Below the pieces are notes generated by a model. The model did no database searches. It saw only the letters and a list, made by a program, of their open reading frames with translations, and was not told the DNA's origin. The translations under genes and the position numbers were made by a program. A stretch of DNA of 64,000 nt from Algoriphagus oliviformis (GTDB lineage: Bacteria > Bacteroidota > Bacteroidia > Cytophagales > Cyclobacteriaceae). The stretch covers positions 124,001 through 188,000 of the forward strand of contig NZ_JAFKCT010000001.1 of the NCBI RefSeq assembly GCF_017254915.1, in the 5' to 3' direction. Shown here in pieces: positions 36,477 through 44,835 of this stretch (within the stretch, counting starts at the first letter, position 1; each line of letters begins with the position of its first letter).

Positions 36477-37598
36477 TTGGCAGGCATCTACATCCACATT
36501 CCCTTTTGCAGGCAGGCATGCCACTATTGCGACTTCCACTTCAGTACCAATCTGAGCCGGATCGACGGGATGGTGGATGCCATAGCTGCGGAGATGGAGC
36601 TCCGAAGGGATTTTCTTCAGAAAAAGTCCGTGGAAACCATCTACTTCGGCGGCGGCACCCCCTCCCTGCTTTCGGGCAGACAGTTGGATTTCCTGCTGGA
36701 GAAAGCCGCCAAGACTTTTTCCCTCGAGCTCAAAGAAGTCACTCTGGAGGCCAATCCGGACGACCTCTCCCCGGAAAACCTCAACACCTGGAAGTCGCTC
36801 GGCATAGACCGCCTCAGCCTCGGCGTGCAGAGCTTTGACGAGGCCGTGCTGCGTTTTTACAATCGTGCGCACTCCGCCAAAGAGGCCCTAGACGCCATCG
36901 CCCAGGGGAGGAAGGCTGGCTTTGAAAAGTTTTCCCTGGACCTCATCTACGGCTTTCCCCAGCCCGATCACTCGCTATGGAAAAAGGACCTCGCCGAAGC
37001 GCTCCGGCAAGACCCCGGGCATATTTCCGCCTACTCCCTGACGGTGGAGCCAAGGACTGCCCTGGGCAAATGGGCAGAGAAAGGGAAATTTGTCCCCGCC
37101 GACGAGGATTTCGCCGCGGAGCAGTTTGAGTGGCTGCAGGAGCAAAGCGAAAAGGCAGGCTATGTGCAATACGAGATTTCCAACTTTGGAAAGCCGGGCC
37201 AGTTTGCCCTTCACAACACCAGCTACTGGCAAGGCATCCCCTACTTGGGACTCGGCCCGAGTGCCCATTCCTTTGACGGCAAAAACCGCGGGGCAAACCC
37301 CGCCCACAACAGCTCCTACACCCAATCCATCGAAGCCGGGAAAATCCCCTACGAGGAAGAGCCAGCCTCGATGGAAGACCAAGTCAACGACCGCATTCTG
37401 ACGGGATTGCGGACGATTTGGGGACTTTCCCCCGGCAGTCTGGCAGAGGACTTCGGACTGGACCTACTGCAGACCAAATCCGAGGCCATCCAAAAATTAG
37501 CGGGCCAGGGCTGGCTGCTTTGGGATGGCAAAACCCTATCTTTGACCAAACGGGGCATGCTCCTGGCCGACAGCATCGCGGCCGAACTCTTTATCTAA
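36477..37598 (+). CDS. hemW: Radical SAM protein HemW (haem chaperone; HemN-like)
   Basis: 373 residues with TTG start (36477-36479). The CxxxCxxC cluster motif is FCRQACHYC (Cys11, Cys15, Cys18). GGGTPS follows. The HNxxYW motif (HNTSYWQG) that separates HemW from true oxygen-independent coproporphyrinogen oxidases is present. HemW proteins bind haem and deliver it to membrane haem proteins rather than oxidise coproporphyrinogen. It is divergent from the Omp85-like gene (45 bp between starts) and followed after 4 bp by a DUF721 gene. Confidence 0.92.
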   Translation: MAGIYIHIPFCRQACHYCDFHFSTNLSRIDGMVDAIAAEMELRRDFLQKKSVETIYFGGGTPSLLSGRQLDFLLEKAAKTFSLELKEVTLEANPDDLSPENLNTWKSLGIDRLSLGVQSFDEAVLRFYNRAHSAKEALDAIAQGRKAGFEKFSLDLIYGFPQPDHSLWKKDLAEALRQDPGHISAYSLTVEPRTALGKWAEKGKFVPADEDFAAEQFEWLQEQSEKAGYVQYEISNFGKPGQFALHNTSYWQGIPYLGLGPSAHSFDGKNRGANPAHNSSYTQSIEAGKIPYEEEPASMEDQVNDRILTGLRTIWGLSPGSLAEDFGLDLLQTKSEAIQKLAGQGWLLWDGKTLSLTKRGMLLADSIAAELFI

Positions 37599-37602
37599 AT
37601 CC

Positions 37603-37914
37603 ATGAGCTACAATTCAAATCCAGGCAGAAAAAAAGAAACCGCACCGCTCGAAGCCGCCTTCAACGAGCTGCTGAAAGCCTACAGGCTGGAGGACAAGTT
37701 TAAGGAAAAGCAGCTGGTCAGCAGCTGGGGCGAGATCGTGGGGCGTACCATCGCCGACCGCACTTCTTCTGTCTTTGTCAAGGACAAAAAGCTTTTTGTG
37801 AAGCTCAGCTCCGGGCCGATCAAGAAGGAACTGATGCTCAACCGCTCCAAAGTCCTCGCCCTGATCGAGGAAAAAGTAGGCAAGGGCGTGGTGGAAGAGC
37901 TGATTTGCCTTTGA
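37603..37914 (+). CDS. DUF721 family protein, DciA-like
   Basis: 103 residues. The family core is LLKAYRLEDKFKEKQLVSSWGEIVGRTIADRTSSVFVKDKKLFVKLSSGPIKKELMLNRSKVLALI: a KH-like domain with the conserved W and the basic strand. DUF721 includes DciA, the ancestral loader of the replicative helicase DnaB. Bacteroidota have no DnaC, so a DciA role in replication initiation is reasonable inference. It is 4 bp after hemW and 96 bp before the phosphatase gene, without an obvious promoter of its own. Confidence 0.82.
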   Translation: MSYNSNPGRKKETAPLEAAFNELLKAYRLEDKFKEKQLVSSWGEIVGRTIADRTSSVFVKDKKLFVKLSSGPIKKELMLNRSKVLALIEEKVGKGVVEELICL

Positions 37915-38010
37915 TCGCTTCTTTACAATTTTTAACTAGCCTCTGCTGACTGATACCGACCATTCTGGGAAGGATTAGTCCAGTTTGAGTATTATTGCGA
38001 AATCATTCCG

Positions 38011-40092
38011 ATGGTCAAGCTACCTTCCATCCATATCGGCAAACTCAGTCTCCTCCTCGCCATCCTGGTGTGGCTGGCGCTGCTGTTTGTGGATCTGGTG
38101 CGGCTCTTTGGGATGATCAACGAGATGGACTCCGGCATCTCCGATGAGATCACCTGGATACTGGAGATCCTGTTTTTTTTCACACTCTACGGTTTTTACA
38201 ACTATTCCGTGGGGAAAAACATCCAGAGCGACTTTCTGAACCTGCTCTGGCGGGCTTCCTCCACGGGGATTTTCGCCACGGGCGTGGCCTTGCTCACGGA
38301 GCTTTTCTACATCTCCATGGGCGACAGCAAGCTGGCCACAGAGCCCTTTCTGAAAAACTTCTTCTACCACGTCAACTTCGCCCTGACGACGATCTTCCTG
38401 ATCTCCTCGGCCCTGCTGTGGAAGCATCTCATTCTTTACCAGAAAAACAAGCAGGTAGTCAAGCAGTGGCAGACCTTTGAGTTTGCCATGCTCTTGGCGA
38501 TGTTCTTCGTGTTTTTCAACAAAAACAACTTCGACTACAGCTTCCTCTTTGCCATGGTGATCCTCTTCGTGATCACCGTCGTGCTGTCCGGCAACCTGAA
38601 GTGGATTCCTTACCTGACTTTCAAGGAAAAATGGAAGTCGCTCCTCTTTTTGTTCTTCCTGCTGATCTGCACCGTTTACCTCTTCCGAAGGATGCTGGCC
38701 TACAGTGCTGCGGAGGCCTATCAGGTCAACCTGACGGACAACCTGTTTCTGATGGCCCTTTTTGGCTTCATCTTCACCTACGCGCTTTTCAGTTTTTTGG
38801 TCACGCTGTTCAACCTCCCCACCTCATCGGTATTTGAGCAAAAGCTCACGGAGGCCATCAACTTCCAGCGCCTCAGCCAGTCCATCCAGCCCGACGACAA
38901 CGAAGAGCAGGTGCTCGACATCCTACTGGACAGCTGCATGAGCGCCTCCTATGCCGACGGGGCTTGGATAGAAATCAGCCCCGATGGGCAAACCGAAGGC
39001 ATCAACCAGCTGCGGTTCCTGGACGAACCGACGAAGGAGGAACTCTCCGAACTCATCAAAAACCAAAAAGCGGCCGTGGGCTGGGCCTCCACCGACCGAC
39101 CGGAGATGCTGCAGCCCCTGCTGATCCGCTTGGACCATCCCCGGTACGAGTCCACGCTTTTGGTTCCGCTCGTGATCAACAAGGTCGCCATCGGCCGGAT
39201 GGTGCTGTGCAAGGAAGTCCGCGACGGCTTCAACAAAGAGATGGTCAACATCATCAGCACCTTTGTGCGGCAGGCCTGCATCTCGGTGGAAAACCACCGT
39301 CTACTCAACCAAGCCATCCAAAACGAGCGCTATCAGGAAGAGCTCAAGATCGCCCAGCGCGTACAGAAAGCCCTGCTTCCGGCCCAGCTTGACCATCCGG
39401 ATCAGTTTGACATCTGTGCCTTTTCCAACGCGGCCGACGAGGTAGGCGGGGATTACTATGACACGTACAAGGTGGACGAAAACCGCTACGTCCTGATCAT
39501 CGGTGACGTCTCGGGCAAGGGTACCTCCGCGGCTTTCCACATGGCGCAGATGAAGGGCGTCTTCCAAAGCCTCATCCAGCTCGACCTCAGCCCGGCGCAG
39601 TTTATGATCCGGGCCAATGCTGCGCTGGGAAAATGCCTGGAAAGGAACCATTTTATCACGGCTTCGATTTTCCAGATCGATATTGCGGAGCGCCGGATCT
39701 GCCATGCTCGGGCGGGCCACATCCCCACATTGCGCTACCAGGCGAAGGAGGCAAAATCGGAGTATTTGTTTTTCGACGGACTCGGTTTGGGAATTTTGAG
39801 AAACCGGCAGTACGAAAATCACGTTCAGGAGAAAACCTTCACCTATGAGCCTGGAGACATCCTGGTTTTGATCACAGACGGAATCGTGGAAGCCAAAAAC
39901 CAGAAGGGGCAACAGTTTGGCTTCGAGCGGATCAAAAGCTTGGTGGAAATCCACCATGACAAGACTCCAAAAGAAATCCAAAACCAACTTATCGATGCGC
40001 TTCACGTCTTTGTAGGTGGAGACGGCATGATCGAAGACGACTATTCCATGATGGTCGTGAAGTTTCAGCAACCGACAACCCAAACCCTTTAG
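38011..40092 (+). CDS. Membrane SpoIIE/PP2C-type serine phosphatase with GAF domain (RsbU-like)
   Basis: 693 residues. Residues ~10-275 form about seven membrane helices (LLLAILVWLALLFVDLVRLFGM to LFGFIFTYALFSFLVTLF). Residues ~285-430 look like a GAF sensor (ILLDSCMSASYADGAWIEI, VPLVINKVAIGRMVLCKE). Residues ~450-690 are the PP2C/SpoIIE phosphatase: ADEVGGDYYDTY, IGDVSGKGTSAAFHMAQMKG, GHIPTLRY, ILVLITDGIVEAKN and DDYSMMVVKF, which include the metal-binding Asp residues. It is expected to dephosphorylate the STAS protein encoded 18 bp later, giving a partner-switching module. What signal the membrane or GAF part senses is not visible. Confidence 0.92.
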   Translation: MVKLPSIHIGKLSLLLAILVWLALLFVDLVRLFGMINEMDSGISDEITWILEILFFFTLYGFYNYSVGKNIQSDFLNLLWRASSTGIFATGVALLTELFYISMGDSKLATEPFLKNFFYHVNFALTTIFLISSALLWKHLILYQKNKQVVKQWQTFEFAMLLAMFFVFFNKNNFDYSFLFAMVILFVITVVLSGNLKWIPYLTFKEKWKSLLFLFFLLICTVYLFRRMLAYSAAEAYQVNLTDNLFLMALFGFIFTYALFSFLVTLFNLPTSSVFEQKLTEAINFQRLSQSIQPDDNEEQVLDILLDSCMSASYADGAWIEISPDGQTEGINQLRFLDEPTKEELSELIKNQKAAVGWASTDRPEMLQPLLIRLDHPRYESTLLVPLVINKVAIGRMVLCKEVRDGFNKEMVNIISTFVRQACISVENHRLLNQAIQNERYQEELKIAQRVQKALLPAQLDHPDQFDICAFSNAADEVGGDYYDTYKVDENRYVLIIGDVSGKGTSAAFHMAQMKGVFQSLIQLDLSPAQFMIRANAALGKCLERNHFITASIFQIDIAERRICHARAGHIPTLRYQAKEAKSEYLFFDGLGLGILRNRQYENHVQEKTFTYEPGDILVLITDGIVEAKNQKGQQFGFERIKSLVEIHHDKTPKEIQNQLIDALHVFVGGDGMIEDDYSMMVVKFQQPTTQTL

Positions 40093-40110
40093 CGTAAAGA
40101 ACCCCAAGCC

Positions 40111-40443
40111 ATGCTGCGTCTGGAAAAATCACAAGAAAACGAAATCGAAATCCTGAGCCTGTACGGAGAAGTGGATGCCAGCAACTCCGTCATTCTGGAC
40201 GAGGCCATTCAGGAAATCGTCGCCTCCGGCACCAAATCCATCCTCATCGACGGCAAAAACCTGGACTACATCTCCTCTGCTGGACTGGGGGTATTCATGT
40301 CCTACCTGGAGGACTTTCAGGATCAGGGCATCAGTATGAAGATCTGTGACCTGGCTCCCCGGGTCTTTGAGGTGTTTCGCATCTTGGGCTTGGACCAATT
40401 GATCCCCATCTTCCCCGATCGGGCAGCGGCATTCGCAGTATAA
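40111..40443 (+). CDS. STAS-domain anti-sigma factor antagonist (RsbV/SpoIIAA-like)
   Basis: 110 residues, a single STAS domain. The phosphorylation loop is NLDYISSAGLGVFMSYL, with Ser55/Ser56 at the position that the partner kinase phosphorylates; unphosphorylated protein would bind the kinase. ILIDGKNLDYISSAGL is the family signature. It lies between the phosphatase (18 bp) and the kinase (1 bp), the usual order for this three-protein switch. The protein is cytoplasmic. Confidence 0.92.
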   Translation: MLRLEKSQENEIEILSLYGEVDASNSVILDEAIQEIVASGTKSILIDGKNLDYISSAGLGVFMSYLEDFQDQGISMKICDLAPRVFEVFRILGLDQLIPIFPDRAAAFAV

Positions 40444-40444
40444 A

Positions 40445-40858
40445 ATGATGTACAGACTGGACATATCCTGCCAGACTTCGGCACTTTCGGAACTGAGGGC
40501 ATTTCTCCAGCAGGCGCTGGGCAGCGCCACCCTGGACGAAATCGAGAAGCACCAGGTCACCCTGGCCGTGGAAGAGGTCTGTGCCAACCTCATCATCCAC
40601 TCCCACGGATGCAACCCCAAGGACATCATCCAGCTGGAAATAAAAGACTCCGACAAAAAGCTGATTTTTGAGATTTCCGACCAAGGCGAGGCTTTCAACA
40701 TCCTGGACTATGAGGTGCCCGACCTCAAAAAGGTCATGGTGGAAAAGCGAAAAGGCGGCTTAGGCATCATTTTGGTTAAGAAGATCATGGACGAGATCGA
40801 ATTTGAGTCTAAAAACGGCACCAACACCTGCCGCCTGATCAAATGGTTTCGATCCTAA
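40445..40858 (+). CDS. RsbW/SpoIIAB-like serine kinase (HATPase)
   Basis: 137 residues with the GHKL ATPase core: VTLAVEEVCANLIIHSH (N box with Glu and Asn), ISDQGEAFNI (G1) and GGLGIILVKKIMD (G2). This is the kinase and anti-sigma member of a partner switch. In Firmicutes it holds sigma-B or sigma-F; no sigma gene is adjacent here, and the phylum lacks sigma-B, so the output partner must be elsewhere or the switch acts on another protein. Two ATGs in a row (40445, 40448) make the exact start uncertain. Confidence 0.9.
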   Translation: MMYRLDISCQTSALSELRAFLQQALGSATLDEIEKHQVTLAVEEVCANLIIHSHGCNPKDIIQLEIKDSDKKLIFEISDQGEAFNILDYEVPDLKKVMVEKRKGGLGIILVKKIMDEIEFESKNGTNTCRLIKWFRS

Positions 40859-40905
40859 TTTTGGTTAAATGCCCCAGCTATAGGGCATTCACCCCGAATT
40901 ACTGA

Positions 40906-40913
40906 TAAATTTG
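40906..40913 (+). promoter_or_regulatory. Bacteroidota -7 element before the first SurA-like gene
   Basis: TAAATTTG is an exact TAnnTTTG match. Transcription would begin around 40920, so the ATG at 40946 is favoured over the TTG at 40919. No clear -33. Confidence 0.5.
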
Positions 40914-40945
40914 TAACATTGCATTGTAAATCGGCTATCCAGTAC

Positions 40946-42940
40946 ATGAATCACCGAACAGTTTCGGCATTTGTAGTCACCCTCCAAATTGCATTCTTGC
41001 TCCATTTCCCCCTCTCAGCCTTCGCCCAGACCAATGGCGACGCGCTCCTGACCGTGGGCGGGAAACCTGTGGACAAGGATGAACTCGTGTATCTCATCTC
41101 CAAAGGCATAAGCACGGATGCCAAGACTCCCGGCATCAGCAGGGAGGAATTCGAGGAAAACCTGGAGCTTTTCATCAACTACAAGCTCAAAGTCCGCGAG
41201 GCGGAAGCGATGGGATTGGAGAAAACCGAGGAGTTTGCGCGGGAATTCGCCTCTTTCAAAGAAACCCTCATCTACCCCTATCTGATCAAAAACTCCCTGG
41301 AAGAAGGAGAGCTGCGCAAGGCCTACTCCCGCATGCAGGAGGTCGTCCGCGCCAGCCACATCCTCTTTCAGTTTCCCCCCAATGCCAGCACCGAGGACAG
41401 CCTCATAGTCCTGAAGATGGCCCTGAAGGTAAAAGGCGAAATCGAAAACGGCGGCGATATCAACGAACTGGCCGTCCAATATTCGGACGACCCTTCCGCC
41501 AAAGTCAACAAGGGCGACTTGGGGTATTTCACCGGATTGCAGATGGTGCAGCCTTTTGAAGACGCCGCCTACACGCTGCAGGCCGGCCAAGTCTCCGACC
41601 CAGTCCTGACCAGCTTTGGCTACCATATCATCAAAGTGCAAGACCGCCAGCCCAACCCGGGTCAGGTGAGAGTGTCCCATATCTTGGTACGCTTTGATGC
41701 AAAAAATCCCACCGCCGAGGAAAATGCCCGAAGGAAAATCGCCGACATCTACACCGAAATCCAAAAGGAAAACACCGTGTGGGAAGACATCGTCAAAACC
41801 TACTCGGAAGATCCCGCTACCAACCAGCGGGGAGGACTCCTACCGTGGTTTGGCGTGGGAAGCATGATCCCGGAATTTGAGATGGGCGCCTTTTCCCTCT
41901 CCGAGATCGGCGAAGTGTCCCCTCCGCTCAAAACCCAGTATGGCTATCATATCTTGAGGCTGGAAGAAAAGAAGCCCATCGATTCCTTTGAAGAGATGGA
42001 GGAAAACATCCGCTCCAGAATCCTCCGCGACTCCCGGTCCGGCATGATCCAGTCGCAGGTGGTGGCAATCCAAAAGGCCCGCTATGGTTATAAGGAAGAC
42101 GAAGCCTCCGTGGGTCGTCTCGCTCAGGCACTCAACTCATCCTCCAAGGAAAACTTTGCCGCCGCAGCCAGCAGCCAGTCCCTCGACAAGGCGCCGCTCT
42201 TTACCCTCCAGGGCAGAACCTACCTGCTCTCTGACCTCATCGCCTACATGGATGGAGAGGAGATCAGCGCCAAGTTTACCGGAGGCACCTTTGATGTCTG
42301 GTTTGACCGCTTCTCGGCCGAGATCCTCGCACAAACTGAGGAGAAGGACATCGAATCCAACAACAAGGAATACCAGATGCTCCTGAAGGAATACCGGGAC
42401 GGCATCTTGCTGTTTTCGCTCATGAACCAAGAGGTGTGGGAGAAAGGCATCACCGATTCCCTCGGTCAGGCGGAATTTTTCCGCAAAAACCTGGACAACT
42501 ACCAATGGCAAAACAGGATTGAAGCCTTTTTGGTGAAAGTCCTCGATCCGACTCAGGCTGAAAACGCACGCAAAAAGCTCCAAGGCAACGGCTATGACCA
42601 GAGCCTGATCCAGAGCTTTGAGGCGGACTACCAGACCAACGCCACCCTCGCTTACCACACAGAATCCGGCGTGTATGAATATGCCGAGCATCCCGTGCTC
42701 TCGAAGATCGATCCCCAGCTTTCCTATCAGGAGATCGAGGTCGATGGCAGCCTCTACCTGGTGCTGACTGGGCAAAAAATCCCGGCTGGCCCCAGAAAAT
42801 TCGAGGAGTCAAGAGGCCTCGTGATCCGTGACTATCAGGAATACCTCGACCAGAGCCTGACGGATTCCCTCAAAAGCAAATACCCCATCCAGATCAACCC
42901 CCAGGTAAAAGAGGAGGCTTTTCTGGCTCTGAATCAATAA
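40946..42940 (+). CDS. Periplasmic peptidyl-prolyl isomerase with two parvulin domains (SurA/PpiD-like)
   Basis: 664 residues from the ATG at 40946, with a signal peptide (MNHRTVSAFVVTLQIAFLLHFPLSAFAQ). After an N-terminal chaperone segment (residues ~30-110) come two rotamase modules: VVRASHILFQFPP to DPVLTSFGYHIIKV, and GQVRVSHILVRFD to SPPLKTQYGYHILRL. A long C-terminal region (residues ~360-660) has no motif I recognise. It helps outer-membrane proteins fold in the periplasm by slow proline isomerisation and by holding unfolded barrels. The next gene is a second SurA-like protein 42 bp later, and bamA is also in this window. Confidence 0.85.
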   Translation: MNHRTVSAFVVTLQIAFLLHFPLSAFAQTNGDALLTVGGKPVDKDELVYLISKGISTDAKTPGISREEFEENLELFINYKLKVREAEAMGLEKTEEFAREFASFKETLIYPYLIKNSLEEGELRKAYSRMQEVVRASHILFQFPPNASTEDSLIVLKMALKVKGEIENGGDINELAVQYSDDPSAKVNKGDLGYFTGLQMVQPFEDAAYTLQAGQVSDPVLTSFGYHIIKVQDRQPNPGQVRVSHILVRFDAKNPTAEENARRKIADIYTEIQKENTVWEDIVKTYSEDPATNQRGGLLPWFGVGSMIPEFEMGAFSLSEIGEVSPPLKTQYGYHILRLEEKKPIDSFEEMEENIRSRILRDSRSGMIQSQVVAIQKARYGYKEDEASVGRLAQALNSSSKENFAAAASSQSLDKAPLFTLQGRTYLLSDLIAYMDGEEISAKFTGGTFDVWFDRFSAEILAQTEEKDIESNNKEYQMLLKEYRDGILLFSLMNQEVWEKGITDSLGQAEFFRKNLDNYQWQNRIEAFLVKVLDPTQAENARKKLQGNGYDQSLIQSFEADYQTNATLAYHTESGVYEYAEHPVLSKIDPQLSYQEIEVDGSLYLVLTGQKIPAGPRKFEESRGLVIRDYQEYLDQSLTDSLKSKYPIQINPQVKEEAFLALNQ

Positions 42941-42947
42941 ACAAAAC

Positions 42948-42961
42948 TCCACAGCTGTGGA
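42948..42961. repeat. Perfect 14-bp palindrome between the two SurA-like genes
   Basis: TCCACAGCTGTGGA is self-complementary. It lies 21 bp before the second start codon and could be an operator or a hairpin; nothing else in the gap is notable. Confidence 0.5.
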
Positions 42962-42982
42962 AACAAAAGGTTACCAACACCC

Positions 42983-44344
42983 ATGAAATTTCTAAACCGA
43001 CTTATTCTCAGCCTTGTGGGCGCGATGGCTTTGGGCCAAACTCTGGCCCAAGAAGCCCCTACGGGCCAGGTCTTGGATAAAATCGTCGCCAAGGTGGACA
43101 ACAACATCATCCTGGAGTCGGATGTCCAGCAGACCTACATCGAGGCTTTGGCACAGGCCCAGCAAGGCATGGAAGCCCCTACCCGCTGCAACGTTTTCGA
43201 AAGCCTCATGATCAACAAGCTGATGGTGGCTAAGGCCGAGATCGACTCGGTCATCGTGACAGACGCAGAGGTCATGCTCCAGACAGAAAACCGCTTCAAT
43301 GCCGTTCTGCAGCAGTTTGGCGGAGACGAGAGCATGCTGGTACAGGTCTATGGCAAGACCGCCGAGCAGCTCAAGGCTGAGCTCGAGGACGTGATCCGAG
43401 AGCAGATGATCGTGACCAAGATGAGAGGAAAAATCACCGAAGGTCTGACCGTGTCCCCAGCAGACGTGCGGGCGTTCTTCAACAGCATCCCCAAGGACTC
43501 CCTGCCGCTCTTCACCTCCGAAGCCACAGTCGGCCAAATCGTAAAAAAACCGGAAGTGAATGCCAAAGTCAGGGACGAGATCGTCGCGCAACTGACCCAG
43601 TTCAAGCAGGATATCTTGGATGGAAAGGCCGATTTTGCCGATCTGGCCAAACGGTATTCTGAGGACCCAGGGTCTGGCGCACAGGGTGGTGATTTGGGTT
43701 TTTACAGAAGAGGGGAGTTGGCTCCCGAGTTTGAGGCTACCGCTTTGGGACTCAGACAGGGCGAGATCAGCGATCCGGTGGAGACTCAGTTTGGCTTTCA
43801 CATGATCCAGCTTCTAGAGATCAAAGGCAGCACCTATAATACCCGACACATTCTCCGGATTCCAAAGGCCACCGAAGAGGATCTTTTAAAAGCTGAAAGA
43901 TATTTGGACAGCCTCAAAAAGGAAATCGAAGCGGGCAAGATCGAGTTTGCCAAGGCTGCGAAAGAGTATTCCGAAGACCGGGCCACGTCTGATCATGGAG
44001 GTTTTTTCACCGATCCGGCAACCAACTCAAACAGACTCTCTTTGAGAACCCTCGAAGATCCGGTACTCTATTTCACCATCGATACGATGCAGGTCGGCAA
44101 GATGACCAAACCCATCCGATTCGAAGATCCACGTGAAGGCACCAAAGTCAGAATTTTGTACTACCACGCGAAATATCCTGCCCACCGAGCGAACCTCGAA
44201 GATGACTACGAAAAAATGAAGGCGGCGGCGCTGCGGCGAAAAGAAGATGACATTCTCGGCAGCTGGTTTATCACTGCGAAGGAGGACGTCTTCATCGACA
44301 TCGATCCTACCTACGACCGCTGCGACGTGCTGCAGGGCAACTAG
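42983..44344 (+). CDS. Periplasmic chaperone/peptidyl-prolyl isomerase SurA-like
   Basis: 453 residues, signal peptide MKFLNRLILSLVGAMALGQTLAQ. The SurA N-terminal domain starts QVLDKIVAKVDNNIILESDVQQTYIEAL, followed by two parvulin modules: TVGQIVKKPEVNAKVR to SDPVETQFGFHMIQL, and TYNTRHILRIPKATEED to FEDPREGTKVRIL. This is the classical SurA order and length. It should carry beta-barrel proteins to BamA. It lies 42 bp after the related longer protein, suggesting one transcript, and is closed by an unusually strong terminator. Confidence 0.9.
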   Translation: MKFLNRLILSLVGAMALGQTLAQEAPTGQVLDKIVAKVDNNIILESDVQQTYIEALAQAQQGMEAPTRCNVFESLMINKLMVAKAEIDSVIVTDAEVMLQTENRFNAVLQQFGGDESMLVQVYGKTAEQLKAELEDVIREQMIVTKMRGKITEGLTVSPADVRAFFNSIPKDSLPLFTSEATVGQIVKKPEVNAKVRDEIVAQLTQFKQDILDGKADFADLAKRYSEDPGSGAQGGDLGFYRRGELAPEFEATALGLRQGEISDPVETQFGFHMIQLLEIKGSTYNTRHILRIPKATEEDLLKAERYLDSLKKEIEAGKIEFAKAAKEYSEDRATSDHGGFFTDPATNSNRLSLRTLEDPVLYFTIDTMQVGKMTKPIRFEDPREGTKVRILYYHAKYPAHRANLEDDYEKMKAAALRRKEDDILGSWFITAKEDVFIDIDPTYDRCDVLQGN

Positions 44345-44355
44345 GCCCAGTTTCG

Positions 44356-44409
44356 CCCACAAAAAATCCCCGAATATCTCACACTTGATATTCGGGGATT
44401 TTTTGTGGG
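44356..44409. terminator. Very strong bidirectional terminator, 23-bp perfect stem
   Basis: Arms 44356-44378 and 44387-44409 pair without mismatch around an 8-nt loop. The stem has A/T-rich outer parts (AAAAAAT...ATTTTTT) and a CCCCGAATATC core, so it can serve the surA side and the convergent coiled-coil gene. Confidence 0.9.
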
Positions 44410-44444
44410 GCTGTTTCGACTAAAGACAGGCGCTCGCCCGCTAC

Positions 44445-44765
44445 CTACTTTTTCTTGCCAAAAAGCGCCTTAAAGGCCATTCCAAGCTGTCGAAAACCTT
44501 CCTTGAGGAATCCTTTGGACTCTTGGATTTTGGGCTCCATCTCCTTCTTTTTTTCATTGAATTCACGCTCCAGCATTTCCTTGCCTTTGCGCAGCTCCTC
44601 TTCTAGGCTGGTCTTGTTTTCCTTTAGGTCTTTGATTTTTTGCTCGATCTCCTCTTTGACATCGGCGCCGGCTTCGGCTCCTTTCTGGACGAGCTCCTCG
44701 ATTTTGTTTCCGATTTCCTGGAGAACTTCCTCGATATCCTGGGTTGTAGATTTCTTCTTTGTCAT
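44445..44765 (-). CDS. Small coiled-coil protein, unknown function
   Basis: 106 residues from MTKKKSTTQDIEEVLQEIGNKIEELV. It is almost wholly charged helix (EEIEQKIKDLKENKTSLEEELRKGKEMLEREFNEKKK) with heptad-like spacing, and ends in a short hydrophobic/basic piece (LGMAFKALFGKKK) that might touch the membrane. No signal peptide. The family is not recognised; similar small helical proteins are annotated as hypothetical. It is convergent with the SurA-like gene and separated from the ABC exporter by 70 bp. The codon pattern and the presence of a terminator support a real gene. Confidence 0.7.
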   Translation of the reverse strand: MTKKKSTTQDIEEVLQEIGNKIEELVQKGAEAGADVKEEIEQKIKDLKENKTSLEEELRKGKEMLEREFNEKKKEMEPKIQESKGFLKEGFRQLGMAFKALFGKKK

Positions 44766-44835
44766 GGCCAAAAGTGATCTGTTGCGTATTTCAAGTTAGG
44801 AGAAAAACTTGAAAACCAGCACCCTTTGACAAAAA

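Noticed and set aside
42940..42982. SurA gap palindrome as a terminator
   Set aside because: No T-run follows and the spacing suggests the two genes are on one transcript; recorded only as a palindrome.
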